Below are positions 26,053 to 34,086 of a stretch of 64,000 nt of DNA, piece after piece. Each line of letters opens with the position of its first letter. Within the stretch, counting starts at the first letter, position 1. The translations under genes were made by a program, and so were the position numbers. The stretch spans positions 202,026 through 266,025 of the forward strand of contig CAYQBG010000002.1 of NCBI GenBank assembly GCA_964415675.1, read 5' to 3'. The notes under the pieces were generated by a model. It ran no database searches and was not told the origin of the DNA. It worked only from the letters and a program-made list of their open reading frames with translations. This DNA is from UBA5336 sp964415675. Lineage in GTDB: Bacteria; Pseudomonadota; Alphaproteobacteria; Caulobacterales; Hyphomonadaceae.

Positions 26053-26891
26053 TGAGCTTCATGCTTCGAAAGTCGATGGACCGTCGGTCCACGCCGTCGC
26101 CCCGCGTGGCGCCGGCCTCGATAATCGCGGTCGCTTCCGGAAAGGGGGGCGTCGGAAAGACCTTCATGGCGATCACGCTGGCAAGCGCGTTCGCCCAGGC
26201 GGGCAAGAGGACATTGCTTGTTGACGGCGATCTCGGGCTCGCCAATGTCGATGTCCAGCTCGGTATCGCTCCCGAAACAGATCTTGCGGCCGTTATTGCC
26301 GGTTGGGTCGAGCTCGATGATGCGGTCACGCCCGTCGATGGAGGCGCGGGTCATGGCGGTTTCGATGTGCTCCCGGGTCGCTCTGGCTCTGGCGCGCTGG
26401 CCGAACTGCCGTCCGAAGAGGTCGCAAGGCTGGCGGCCGGCCTGTCGGCCCTGGCGCTGCAATATGACCAGGTCATCCTCGATTTGGGCGCCGGGATCGA
26501 GGCCAATTGCATGCGGCTCGCGCGTGCGGCCGACAAGGCATTGATGATCATCACCGACGAGCCTACCTCGATGACCGATGCCTATGCCTTCATCAAGGTG
26601 CTGCGCGGCTACGCGCCTAATGTCGAGGCGACGATCGCGATCAATCAGGCCGACAACCGTGCCGGCGGACAGCGAACTTATGAAGCCATCGCGCGTGCCT
26701 GCCAGACTTTTCTCGGTTTCCGCCCGCACCTTGCGGGCGTCATCATGAATGACCCGAAAGTCCGGGAGGCGATCCGTAGTCAGAAAACACTGATTTCGAC
26801 GGATCCGCGGGCGCAATCTGTCCAGGATGCCATCGCTATTGCGCATGCGCTTATGGCTGAAGGGCCATCGGCGGCGGCAATGCAATACTGA
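26052..26891 (+). CDS. FlhG/FleN-like MinD-family ATPase
   Basis: A 279-residue ParA/MinD-type ATPase with deviant Walker A ASGKGGVGKTFMAITLA near residue 28, switch I VDGDLGLANVDVQLGI and Walker B VILDLGAGIEANC. It lacks a clear C-terminal amphipathic membrane helix. These features and adjacency to an FlhF-like gene fit FlhG, which controls flagellar number and placement. The partner gene overlaps its start by one base, so the two are co-translated. No other flagellar gene is in the window. Confidence 0.83.
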   Translation: MSFMLRKSMDRRSTPSPRVAPASIIAVASGKGGVGKTFMAITLASAFAQAGKRTLLVDGDLGLANVDVQLGIAPETDLAAVIAGWVELDDAVTPVDGGAGHGGFDVLPGRSGSGALAELPSEEVARLAAGLSALALQYDQVILDLGAGIEANCMRLARAADKALMIITDEPTSMTDAYAFIKVLRGYAPNVEATIAINQADNRAGGQRTYEAIARACQTFLGFRPHLAGVIMNDPKVREAIRSQKTLISTDPRAQSVQDAIAIAHALMAEGPSAAAMQY

Positions 26892-26916
26892 GGGAAAGAT
26901 TTACGCGGCCCGACAA

Positions 26917-27007
26917 GATTCCGTACACGTTAAGTCCGTGTTAGGATTAATTACATAGGGTCTTACATGGTTAACGAATGCGGCTAGTGTGGTCGCTAGA
27001 CTGATTC
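26917..27007 (+). promoter_or_regulatory. ctrA promoter region: CtrA box and two GANTC methylation sites
   Basis: Between flhG and ctrA lie GATTC at 26917-26921 and at 27003-27007, both GANTC sites for the CcrM methyltransferase. TTAAGTCCGTGTTAG at 26930-26944 fits TTAA-N7-TTAA with one mismatch, and a GTTAAC half-site lies at 26970-26975. In Caulobacter, ctrA is autoregulated and its P1 promoter is sensitive to GANTC methylation through GcrA. The same logic is inferred here. Confidence 0.65.
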
Positions 27008-27019
27008 GGGAGCGAGAAC

Positions 27020-27724
27020 ATGCGGGTCCTTCTCATCGAGGATGATAGCGCGGTCGCACGCAGCATCGAACTGATGCTCAAGGGTGCCGGGTTCAATATC
27101 TATACCACCGACCTGGGGGAAGAGGGCGTCGATCTGGGCAAGATCTATGAGTACGATATCATCGTCCTCGATCTCAGCCTGCCGGACATTTCCGGCTATG
27201 ACGTCCTGAAGCAGCTTCGCATGGCCCGCGTGAATACGCCCGTCATGATCCTGTCGGGCAATCCCGACATTGAGGCGAAGGTCAAGACACTTGGCTTTGG
27301 CGCCGATGATTACCTGACAAAACCCTTCAACAAGGACGAGCTTGTTGCGCGCATCACGGCGATTGTGCGCCGCTCCAAGGGGCACGCTGAGAGTGTCATC
27401 CGGACAGGCGAGATTGTGGTGAACCTCGATGCCAAGACGGTGGAGGTCCATGGCGACCGCGTCCACCTGACGGGCAAGGAATACCAGATGTTCGAGCTGC
27501 TCTCGCTACGCAAGGGCACGACGCTGACCAAGGAAATGTTCCTCAACCATCTTTATGGCGGCATGGATGAGCCGGAACTGAAGATTATCGACGTTTTTAT
27601 CTGCAAGCTGCGCAAGAAGCTTCAGAAGGCGGCCGGCGACCATTTCATCGAGACGGTCTGGGGACGCGGCTATGTGCTGCGCGATCCCAAACCGGCGAAG
27701 AACACCGAGGCGGCTGCGGCCTGA
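27020..27724 (+). CDS. ctrA: Cell cycle response regulator CtrA
   Basis: A 234-residue OmpR-type regulator nearly identical in pattern to Caulobacter CtrA: receiver 1-120 with Asp51 in IIVLDLSLPD and Lys in DDYLTKPFNKDE, then the winged-helix domain with VHLTGKEYQMFELLSLRKG, TLTKEMFLNHLYGGMDEPELKIIDVFICKLRKKL and ETVWGRGYVLRDP. It ends in EAAAA; a C-terminal Ala-Ala is part of the ClpXP degradation signal of Caulobacter CtrA. CtrA controls replication initiation, flagella and pili. A good terminator follows. Confidence 0.97.
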   Translation: MRVLLIEDDSAVARSIELMLKGAGFNIYTTDLGEEGVDLGKIYEYDIIVLDLSLPDISGYDVLKQLRMARVNTPVMILSGNPDIEAKVKTLGFGADDYLTKPFNKDELVARITAIVRRSKGHAESVIRTGEIVVNLDAKTVEVHGDRVHLTGKEYQMFELLSLRKGTTLTKEMFLNHLYGGMDEPELKIIDVFICKLRKKLQKAAGDHFIETVWGRGYVLRDPKPAKNTEAAAA

Positions 27725-27762
27725 TTCCGGCTCGCCGAGGAAAATTGTCAAAGACGCAGAGA

Positions 27763-27794
27763 CGCCCGGTGTTTTGCCGGGCGTTTTGCTTTTT
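27763..27794 (+). terminator. Rho-independent terminator of ctrA
   Basis: CGCCCGG (27763-27769) pairs with CCGGGCG (27777-27783) around a 7-base loop, followed by TTTTGCTTTTT. Confidence 0.85.
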
Positions 27795-27881
27795 CAGGCT
27801 GGTTCTGAGTGGTGACGATCGGATGACAGCGCTTGCAGTGGCCGCTAATGCTGGCGTCACTGAAGAGAAAGGGGCCGGAAA

Positions 27882-29480
27882 ATGCGGCGAATGCTGCCAT
27901 TTGCAATCATCATCGCGCTATTGGTTCTCAGTGTGGCCGGCCTCTACGTCTCCGCATGGTTCGGGCTGCCGACGCTGGTCTTCGGGGCCCTCACGCTTAT
28001 CGGCCTGTTCGACCTTGTTCAGACCCCGCACACGATCTGGCGAAATTTTCCGGTGGCGGGTCGCATTCGCTGGGTCGGAGAAGCGCTGCGCCCCTTCCTG
28101 CGGGCCTATATCGTCGAGAGTGAGACCGAGGGTCAGCCCTTTAATCATGAAGAACGCGCGATGGTTTACCGGCGCGCAAAGGACGTGACCTCCGTGGAGC
28201 CTTTCGGGAGCCAGATTGAAATGGACAAGCCGCCTTATGAATGGCTCTCCCATTCCATGGCGGCGCAACTGCCCGATATTGCCGATCCTCGCGTGACAAT
28301 AGGCGCGCCGGGAACCGCAAAACCCTATAATGCCAGCGTCTTCAACATTTCCGCGATGAGCTTCGGCTCGCTCGGCGCCCATGCGATTGAGGCGCTCAAT
28401 CGCGGCGCGGCGATGGGCGGGTTTTATCACGATACAGGCGAGGGCGGCATTTCGACCTATCACGAGGCCGGCGGCGGCGATCTCGTCTTCGAACTCGGAT
28501 CAGGCTATTTCGGAGCGCGGGCAAAGGATGGCAGTTTCGATCCTGGCATGTTTGCGGAAAATGCTGCGCGCGAACAGGTAAGGATGATCGAGATCAAGCT
28601 GAGCCAGGGCGCCAAGCCCGGCCATGGCGGCGTCCTCCCGGGGGCCAAGGTCACTGACGAAATTGCCCGCGCGCGCGGGATCTCGGTCGGTGAAACCTGC
28701 TATTCGCCGGCCTCCCACTCGGCCTTCTCGACGCCGCTTGAACTTATGGAATTCGTTGCGAGCTTGCGGGAGCTTTCCGGCGGCAAGCCGGTGGGGATCA
28801 AATTCTGCGTGGGCAATCGCTGGGAGGTGCTGGCGCTGATGAAGGCAAGCCGCGCCAGCGGGATCAGGCCTGATTTCCTTGTCGTCGACGGCGCGGAAGG
28901 GGGCACGGGCGCAGCGCCGGCCGAGTTCCAGGACCATGTCGGTATGCCGCTGCGCCATGGGCTGGTGCTGACGCGCAACGCGCTTGTCGGTACCGGGCTA
29001 AAGCCCGAGATTCGACTCGCCTGTGCCGGCAAGCAGATATCGGCCTTCCAGCTTGCCGCCTCGATGGCGCTCGGGGCGGACTGGGTGAACACGGCGCGCG
29101 GCTTCATGTTTGCGCTTGGCTGCATCCAGTCGCTGAACTGCCACAACAACACCTGCCCCACGGGAATTGCGACCACCGACAGGGGGCGACAGCGCGGGCT
29201 TGTGGTGGCCGACAAGGCCGAGCGGGTGGCGAATTTCCATCGCAACACCGTCAAGGCTCTGATGGAAGTGGTCGGCGCGGCGGGTTGCGCGCACCCGGCA
29301 GAGCTGACGCCGCGCCATATCATGCACCGGGTGACCGAGGATATCGCCGAGCCTGGCCAGCGGGCTTACAAATTGCTTGAACCGGGCGAATTGCTCAGCG
29401 CGCCAGGGGGAACGCATCTCGGGCGCGAATGGGCGATGGCGCAGCCTGACAGTTTCGCCCCGGCCCATGGATCGGGCTGA
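27882..29480 (+). CDS. FMN-binding glutamate synthase family protein (membrane-anchored)
   Basis: A 532-residue protein with two N-terminal hydrophobic segments (residues about 5-45) followed by a glutamate-synthase-like FMN TIM barrel: FNISAMSFGSLGAHAIEALNRGA, YHDTGEGGIS, IEIKLSQGAKPGHGG, GVLPGAKVTDEIARARGI, VDGAEGGTGAAPAEF and a Cys-rich CHNNTCPTGIAT segment that is the 3Fe-4S ligand region in GltB. It lacks the GltB amidotransferase domain. The reaction of this stand-alone family is not established. AAAGGGGCCGG precedes the ATG. Confidence 0.88.
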   Translation: MRRMLPFAIIIALLVLSVAGLYVSAWFGLPTLVFGALTLIGLFDLVQTPHTIWRNFPVAGRIRWVGEALRPFLRAYIVESETEGQPFNHEERAMVYRRAKDVTSVEPFGSQIEMDKPPYEWLSHSMAAQLPDIADPRVTIGAPGTAKPYNASVFNISAMSFGSLGAHAIEALNRGAAMGGFYHDTGEGGISTYHEAGGGDLVFELGSGYFGARAKDGSFDPGMFAENAAREQVRMIEIKLSQGAKPGHGGVLPGAKVTDEIARARGISVGETCYSPASHSAFSTPLELMEFVASLRELSGGKPVGIKFCVGNRWEVLALMKASRASGIRPDFLVVDGAEGGTGAAPAEFQDHVGMPLRHGLVLTRNALVGTGLKPEIRLACAGKQISAFQLAASMALGADWVNTARGFMFALGCIQSLNCHNNTCPTGIATTDRGRQRGLVVADKAERVANFHRNTVKALMEVVGAAGCAHPAELTPRHIMHRVTEDIAEPGQRAYKLLEPGELLSAPGGTHLGREWAMAQPDSFAPAHGSG

Positions 29481-29483
29481 TCG

Positions 29484-30326
29484 ATGAGCTGGCGAACTGT
29501 CCTCCTTGCCCTCCTGGCTGCCCTTATAGCTGCCCTCATCGTCTTCATGATCACGGTGCTCACCAAGACCCCGCGCCATGATCGCGACTGGGTCGAGCAT
29601 CTCTCTGTCACGCCTCAAGTGCGCCGGACTGGCGAGACCTGGCAGGTCAGTCCCATACGCAACTGGAGCTATGACCGTGCCGGGCCGACGGCGCGCGACT
29701 GGATCGATACAGCAAGGATCGATCCTGAACGCCTGGAACGGGTCTGGCTGATGGTCGAGCCCCATCCCGGGCTCGATATCATGGCGCACACGCTGGTGCT
29801 TTTCGAGTTTGAAGAGGACGAGCTGATCGGGCTGACCATTGAGGCACGCAAGGAGAAGGGCGAGAAATATGATCCCCTGCGCGGGGCGCTCGGGCGGTTT
29901 GAACTGCTTTATGTCTGGGCGACGCCGCGCGACCTGCTGACCCGCCGGGCGGTCTATCTCGATCATGAGGTGTTTCTCTACAGGCTGGAGCTGACACCGG
30001 AAGAGGCGCGCGCCTATCTGACCTCGCTGCTGGAGCGCACCGCCGCTATCGAGACGCGCCCGCGTTTCTACAACACGCTGACCTCGAACTGCACCAATGA
30101 GCTTGCCAAATCGGGCGGGCTCGCCTGGCATCCGGCCTTTATCCTGACCGGCGGCGCGGCGCGCGCGCTGCATGGACGCGGGCGGATTGCGGGGGCGGAT
30201 TTCGAGGCGGTAAAAGCCTCGGCGAACATGACCGAAACCGTCGCGGCGCTGGCTGATGAGCCGCCCGAGCGGTTCAATGCGGCGCTCCTGGACAGGCTGA
30301 GACCCGGCGCGGGCGAAGGGCGATAG
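29484..30326 (+). CDS. DUF4105 domain protein (Lnb-type periplasmic domain)
   Basis: A 280-residue protein with an N-terminal signal anchor (SWRTVLLALLAALIAALIVFM) and the DUF4105/Lnb periplasmic domain, recognised from VWLMVEPHPGLDIMAHTLVLFEF and RFYNTLTSNCTNELAK with its conserved Cys. The family is widespread in the periplasm of Proteobacteria and has no agreed function. It starts 3 bases after the glutamate-synthase-like gene, so the two form an operon. Confidence 0.78.
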   Translation: MSWRTVLLALLAALIAALIVFMITVLTKTPRHDRDWVEHLSVTPQVRRTGETWQVSPIRNWSYDRAGPTARDWIDTARIDPERLERVWLMVEPHPGLDIMAHTLVLFEFEEDELIGLTIEARKEKGEKYDPLRGALGRFELLYVWATPRDLLTRRAVYLDHEVFLYRLELTPEEARAYLTSLLERTAAIETRPRFYNTLTSNCTNELAKSGGLAWHPAFILTGGAARALHGRGRIAGADFEAVKASANMTETVAALADEPPERFNAALLDRLRPGAGEGR

Positions 30327-30363
30327 ACACCTCATCTATCGCCCGGGCGATCATGCATCGCCC
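30318..30363. terminator. Paired hairpins between convergent DUF4105 and XRE genes
   Basis: GGGCGATAG (30318-30326) pairs with CTATCGCCC (30336-30344), and directly next to it GGGCGA (30345-30350) pairs with TCGCCC (30358-30363). Both flanking stop codons are in or next to the stems. A bidirectional terminator is likely, though T-tracts are absent. Confidence 0.6.
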
Positions 30364-30578
30364 TCGTCCTGCCACCCGAAAACATCTTCGATCCCGACCC
30401 CGAAGACCCGGGAGATACGGAACGCGCTTTCGAGACTCGGCGAGTATTTTCCCTGCTCGATCGCGATGACGGTCTGACGGGTCACACCAATCACTTCGGC
30501 CAGCGCCGCCTGGCTCATATGGCCATGGGCCTCGCGCAAATCGCGCACGCGATTGGTGATGGGCGGGCGCTTGGGCAT
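30351..30578 (-). CDS. XRE-family helix-turn-helix regulator
   Basis: A 75-residue single-domain regulator: RVRDLREAHGHMSQAALAEVIGVTRQTVIAIEQGKYSPSLESAFRISRVFGVGIEDVFGW is a full Cro/C1 helix-turn-helix. Small proteins of this type often repress the gene pair they belong to. Its ATG directly abuts the stop of the upstream membrane-protein gene, so the two are one operon, and a palindromic operator precedes them. Confidence 0.9.
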   Translation of the reverse strand: MPKRPPITNRVRDLREAHGHMSQAALAEVIGVTRQTVIAIEQGKYSPSLESAFRISRVFGVGIEDVFGWQDEGDA

Positions 30579-31007
30579 TCAGACGCCCCAGCTGCGACGG
30601 TAGAACACGATAACGAGGACATATTCAGCCAGCTGGGCAAGCACCAGGCTGACCACGATGATGTGGAAAAGCAAGTCCCCGTCAGCGGTGAAGTAATAGT
30701 GCCAGAGACCGGCAAAGGCGCCGAACCCAAGCACCCAGCCTGAAATATTCCCGGCCCGCCACCAGACCAGCCTGTCTCGCTCATCCTCGGGCGCGTCCGC
30801 CTCGCCGGGGCTGAACGCGGCGGCAATGATATGAGCGACAATGGCACCCGCCACGAGCAGGAGTGTGACGAGGGCGATCAGCCCTATATCGGGCGTGGGC
30901 GTTTGCCCGAGCGCGATAGATTGCGACCAGATGGCCGAAGCATATTTCAGGCCAGCCATAACCAATAGCACTGTCATGACCCAGGCGGTCTTTTCACGAA
31001 ACGGCAT
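30579..31007 (-). CDS. Four-span membrane protein paired with XRE regulator
   Basis: A 142-residue protein with four hydrophobic spans (about residues 8-28, 43-65, 88-108 and 112-135) and an acidic loop SPGEADAPEDERDR between spans two and three. No family is recognised with confidence; the arrangement resembles small DUF membrane proteins co-encoded with a Cro-like regulator. It is the first gene of the two-gene operon, expressed from the promoter at 31045-31073. Confidence 0.72.
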   Translation of the reverse strand: MPFREKTAWVMTVLLVMAGLKYASAIWSQSIALGQTPTPDIGLIALVTLLLVAGAIVAHIIAAAFSPGEADAPEDERDRLVWWRAGNISGWVLGFGAFAGLWHYYFTADGDLLFHIIVVSLVLAQLAEYVLVIVFYRRSWGV

Positions 31008-31022
31008 GATTCGATCTCCGAT

Positions 31023-31075
31023 ATGTCAAAAATACCATACATCGCATATAGTCCAACATTTTTGACATGTCAAAA
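31023..31075. promoter_or_regulatory. Operator repeats of the XRE/membrane-protein operon
   Basis: ATGTCAAAAAT (31023-31033) and ATTTTTGACAT (31058-31068) form a perfect 11-base inverted repeat. TTTTGACATGTCAAAA (31060-31075) is itself a perfect 16-base palindrome. The half-site TGTCAAAA therefore occurs three times in an unusually AT-rich gap. This is a strong candidate binding region for the adjacent regulator. Confidence 0.65.
31045..31073 (-). promoter_or_regulatory. Promoter of the XRE/membrane-protein operon
   Basis: On the minus strand TTGACA (31073-31068) and TATATG (31050-31045) are 17 bases apart. The -35 box lies inside the 16-base palindrome, so binding there would block RNA polymerase. 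Confidence 0.6.
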
Positions 31076-31170
31076 TTTTCTTACATTCTGTCGCCGCCCC
31101 CTCGCTTGACCCGGTGGCGCGGGCTACCTAAGCCCCAGCGCTCGACACATGATACGAAAAGCCCGCTGCC

Positions 31171-32775
31171 ATGACCGATCTCTCCGCCCTTGCCGAAAAT
31201 GCCAAAGCCTGGCCGTTCGAGCTTGCGCGCAAGCTCGCCAAACGCGCCGAGCAGATGGAGAAGGCCGGCGACCGCCAGCCCGGCGACCCGGTCATCTTTG
31301 AAACGGGCTATGGCCCCTCCGGCCTGCCGCATATCGGAACCTTCGGAGAGGTCGTGCGCACCACGATGGTGCGCCACGCCTTTCACGTTCTCACGCGCGA
31401 CACGGTTCCCACCCGGCTGATCTGTTTTTCCGATGATATGGACGGGATGCGGAAGATCCCGGACAATGTGCCCAATCGCGAGATGCTGGAGGGCCATATC
31501 CAGAAGCCGCTTTCGCGCGTGCCCGACCCTTTTTCGAATGAATATGAGAGTTTCGCAGCCCATAATAATGCGCGCCTTCGAGCCTTTCTCGACAGTTTCG
31601 GCTTCGAATACGAATTCATGTCGGCCACCGATTGCTACATGTCGGGCCGGTTCGATGAGGTGCTGAAACGGGCGGCTGAGCGCTACAGCGACATCATGGA
31701 CGTGATGCTGCCGACACTCGGCCCGGAGCGTCAGGCGACTTATTCGCCCTTCCTGCCGATTTCGCCCAGGACCGGCCGCGTTCTCTATGTCCCGATGAAG
31801 CAGGTCAATGCCGACGCGGGGACTGTGACGTTCGAGGATGAGGACGGCGCCGAGACCACGCTGCCGGTCACGGGCGGCCATGTGAAGCTGCAATGGAAGC
31901 CCGATTTCGGCATGCGCTGGGCCGCGCTGGGCGTTGATTTCGAAATGTTCGGCAAGGATCATCAGGCCAATGCGCCGGTCTATTCGAAAATTTGCCGGAT
32001 CCTTGGCGCGCGTCCGCCCGAACAATTCGTTTATGAGTTGTTCCTGGATGACAAAGGAGAAAAGATCTCGAAATCGAAGGGGAACGGGATCTCAGTGGAG
32101 GAATGGCTGGCCTATGCGCCGACTGAATCCCTGTCACTGTTCCAGTTCCAGAAGCCCAGAGCCGCCAAGAAGCTCTATTTCGATGTCATCCCCAAGGCCG
32201 TGGATGAATATCTGAGTTTCCTCGGCAATTATGGCGAAGAGTCGCCCGAACGTCAGATCGAGAACCCCGTCTGGCACATTCACGAGGGTGATCCGCCCGC
32301 CCAGACCTCGCCTGTGAGTTTTGCGCTCCTGCTCAACCTTGTCAGCGCGGCTAATGCCCATGACAAGGCGACACTCTGGGGGTTCATTTCGCGCTATGCA
32401 CCCGAAGCCGGGCTGGACACTCACCCGCTGCTCGACCGGCTCGCCGGATATGCGATGCGCTATTATGATGATTTTGTTGCGCCCTCGAAACATTATCGCC
32501 AGCCCAGCGACAATGAGCGGGCCGCGATGGAGGATCTTGCCGGGCGCTTGCGCGTCTATGAAGGCGAAACGAGCGGAGAGGCGTTGCAGACCCTCGTCTT
32601 CACGGTTGGGAAGGACCATGGTTTCGAAAATCTCCGTGACTGGTTCAAGGCGCTGTATGAGGTACTCCTTGGGCAAAGCCAGGGGCCCCGCTTTGGTAGT
32701 TTTGCCGCTTTGTACGGTGTGCGAGAGACCGCCCAGCTGATCGGAGAGTCATTGGCGCGAAAAACTAATACTTGA
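31171..32775 (+). CDS. lysK: Lysyl-tRNA synthetase, class I
   Basis: A 534-residue class I (archaeal-type) LysRS that charges tRNA-Lys. The HIGH-type motif is GPSGLPHIGTFGEV (about residue 50) and the KMSKS-type motif is EKISKSKGNGIS (about residue 295). RICRILGARPPEQFVYELFLDDKG-like text (KICRILGARPPEQF) is typical of the family. Most bacteria use class II LysS, but class I is common in Alphaproteobacteria. No lysS is in the window. Confidence 0.96.
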   Translation: MTDLSALAENAKAWPFELARKLAKRAEQMEKAGDRQPGDPVIFETGYGPSGLPHIGTFGEVVRTTMVRHAFHVLTRDTVPTRLICFSDDMDGMRKIPDNVPNREMLEGHIQKPLSRVPDPFSNEYESFAAHNNARLRAFLDSFGFEYEFMSATDCYMSGRFDEVLKRAAERYSDIMDVMLPTLGPERQATYSPFLPISPRTGRVLYVPMKQVNADAGTVTFEDEDGAETTLPVTGGHVKLQWKPDFGMRWAALGVDFEMFGKDHQANAPVYSKICRILGARPPEQFVYELFLDDKGEKISKSKGNGISVEEWLAYAPTESLSLFQFQKPRAAKKLYFDVIPKAVDEYLSFLGNYGEESPERQIENPVWHIHEGDPPAQTSPVSFALLLNLVSAANAHDKATLWGFISRYAPEAGLDTHPLLDRLAGYAMRYYDDFVAPSKHYRQPSDNERAAMEDLAGRLRVYEGETSGEALQTLVFTVGKDHGFENLRDWFKALYEVLLGQSQGPRFGSFAALYGVRETAQLIGESLARKTNT

Positions 32776-32784
32776 CATTAGTTT
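32762..32784. promoter_or_regulatory. Inverted repeat ahead of the Lrp-type regulator
   Basis: AAACTAAT (32762-32769) and ATTAGTTT (32777-32784) are perfect 8-base arms around 7 bases. TTGACA (32772-32777) lies in the centre. The lysK stop is inside the repeat. It could be an operator for the downstream regulator or part of the end of lysK. Confidence 0.4.
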
Positions 32785-32875
32785 GCGTGCGAACAAAAAA
32801 GCCTTGCGCCCAAGAGTAATTTTTTGCAGGTGTTACGCACTTCCATGCGCTAAATTCCTCGAAAAAGGGAAAAGT

Positions 32876-33355
32876 TTGTCCCAGAATCTAGATTCCATTG
32901 ATCGGCGAATTCTTGAGCTCATTCAGGAGGACGCCGCGCTGTCTGTGGCTGATATCGCCGATAAGGTCGGGCTGTCTTCCTCGCCCTGCTGGCGCCGGAT
33001 CAAACGGCTTGAAGAAACCGGCATCATCACGCGGCGCGTGACACTGCTCGACACCCAGCGCCTCGGGCTCGACTTCGAGGTGGTGGCGAATGTCAAATTG
33101 TCCCTGCCCAGCAAGGAAAATCTTGAGGCCTTTGAGCGGCTTATCCAGGGATGGCCGGAGGTGACAGAATGCATGACCGTGACTGGCGCGGTTGATTACA
33201 TCATCCATGTCGTGACTACAGACATGCACGCTTATGATACCTTCCTGCGCGAGAAACTGCTTGGGTCGGGGCTGGTCTCAGATGTGCAGTCAAGGATTAT
33301 CATTTCAGTCTCCAAACGCACCACGGCTGTCCCGCTTGGACTTGTCGGCACCTGA
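32876..33355 (+). CDS. Lrp/AsnC family transcriptional regulator
   Basis: A 159-residue regulator: N-terminal helix-turn-helix (LDSIDRRILELIQEDAALSVADIADKVGLSSSPCWRRIKRLEETGII) and a C-terminal RAM ligand-binding domain (VTECMTVTGAVDYIIHVVTTDMHAYDTFLREKL). The start is taken as TTG 32876, since AAGGGA (32865-32870) is well placed and homology begins right there; the in-frame region upstream is Cys-rich and unlike the family. Ligand and targets are unknown. Confidence 0.9.
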   Translation: MSQNLDSIDRRILELIQEDAALSVADIADKVGLSSSPCWRRIKRLEETGIITRRVTLLDTQRLGLDFEVVANVKLSLPSKENLEAFERLIQGWPEVTECMTVTGAVDYIIHVVTTDMHAYDTFLREKLLGSGLVSDVQSRIIISVSKRTTAVPLGLVGT

Positions 33356-33390
33356 GTCTGAAAAACAGTTCCGCATTGCCAGCGATCAGG

Positions 33391-33999
33391 TCAGTGCGGC
33401 TTGCGCGGATCAGCCTTGGGCGCCGGGGCCAGGCGCATCACTTCGGTCTGGTAGCGCTCGTCATCACCGGCAATCAGGTGGGGCAGGGCCCTGGAACAGG
33501 CGCGCAGCAGTGCATCGACCCATTCGGTTTCGGCTTTGGGGATATCAGCGAGCACATAGGGCATGACTTTCGTCTTGTCGCCCGGGTGCCCGACGCCGAT
33601 CCGCACGCGCCGCAGATCGGCCCCCAGATGCTGGATCATCGAACGGATGCCATTATTGCCAGAATGGCCTCCGCCACGTTTCACTCTCAGCCGTCCCGGC
33701 GCGAGGTCGATCTCGTCATGAAACACTGTGACATCATCTGCTGACAATTTGTAGAAGCGCGCGGCTTCGGAAAGCGCCCGACCTGTCTCATTGTAGAAGG
33801 TTTTCGGCTTCATAAGCAGCAGTTTCACGCGCCCGCCGGGTGTGTCGATACTGCCTTCGCTCACATCGCTCTGGTACCGGGCGCGCCATGGTCCGAAATC
33901 GTAATCGCTCGCGATCCGGTCCATGGCCATGAAGCCGATATTGTGCCTGTTGGCGGCATATTTCGGACCCGGATTGCCCTGTCCTGCAAGAATATGCAT
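33391..33999 (-). CDS. pth: Peptidyl-tRNA hydrolase
   Basis: A 202-residue Pth that releases peptides from prematurely dropped peptidyl-tRNA. It shows GQGNPGPKYAANRHNIGFMAMD (with the catalytic His), KPKTFYNETGRAL, VFHDEIDLAPGRLRVKRGGGHSGNNGIRSM and RIGVGHPGDK. The start is ATG 33999 at the conserved N-terminus; a TTG at 34083 would add 28 residues and close the gap to rplY. Lies downstream of rplY, the usual neighbour. Confidence 0.94.
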   Translation of the reverse strand: MHILAGQGNPGPKYAANRHNIGFMAMDRIASDYDFGPWRARYQSDVSEGSIDTPGGRVKLLLMKPKTFYNETGRALSEAARFYKLSADDVTVFHDEIDLAPGRLRVKRGGGHSGNNGIRSMIQHLGADLRRVRIGVGHPGDKTKVMPYVLADIPKAETEWVDALLRACSRALPHLIAGDDERYQTEVMRLAPAPKADPRKPH

Positions 34000-34086
34000 G
34001 GGTTGGTTCGCTCCACCGGCTTCCTGCTTCGCCTGCGCCGGCGAGAACAGCCGGCGCAGCCAGTCCAGACCGGTCGGCGCCAAGGC

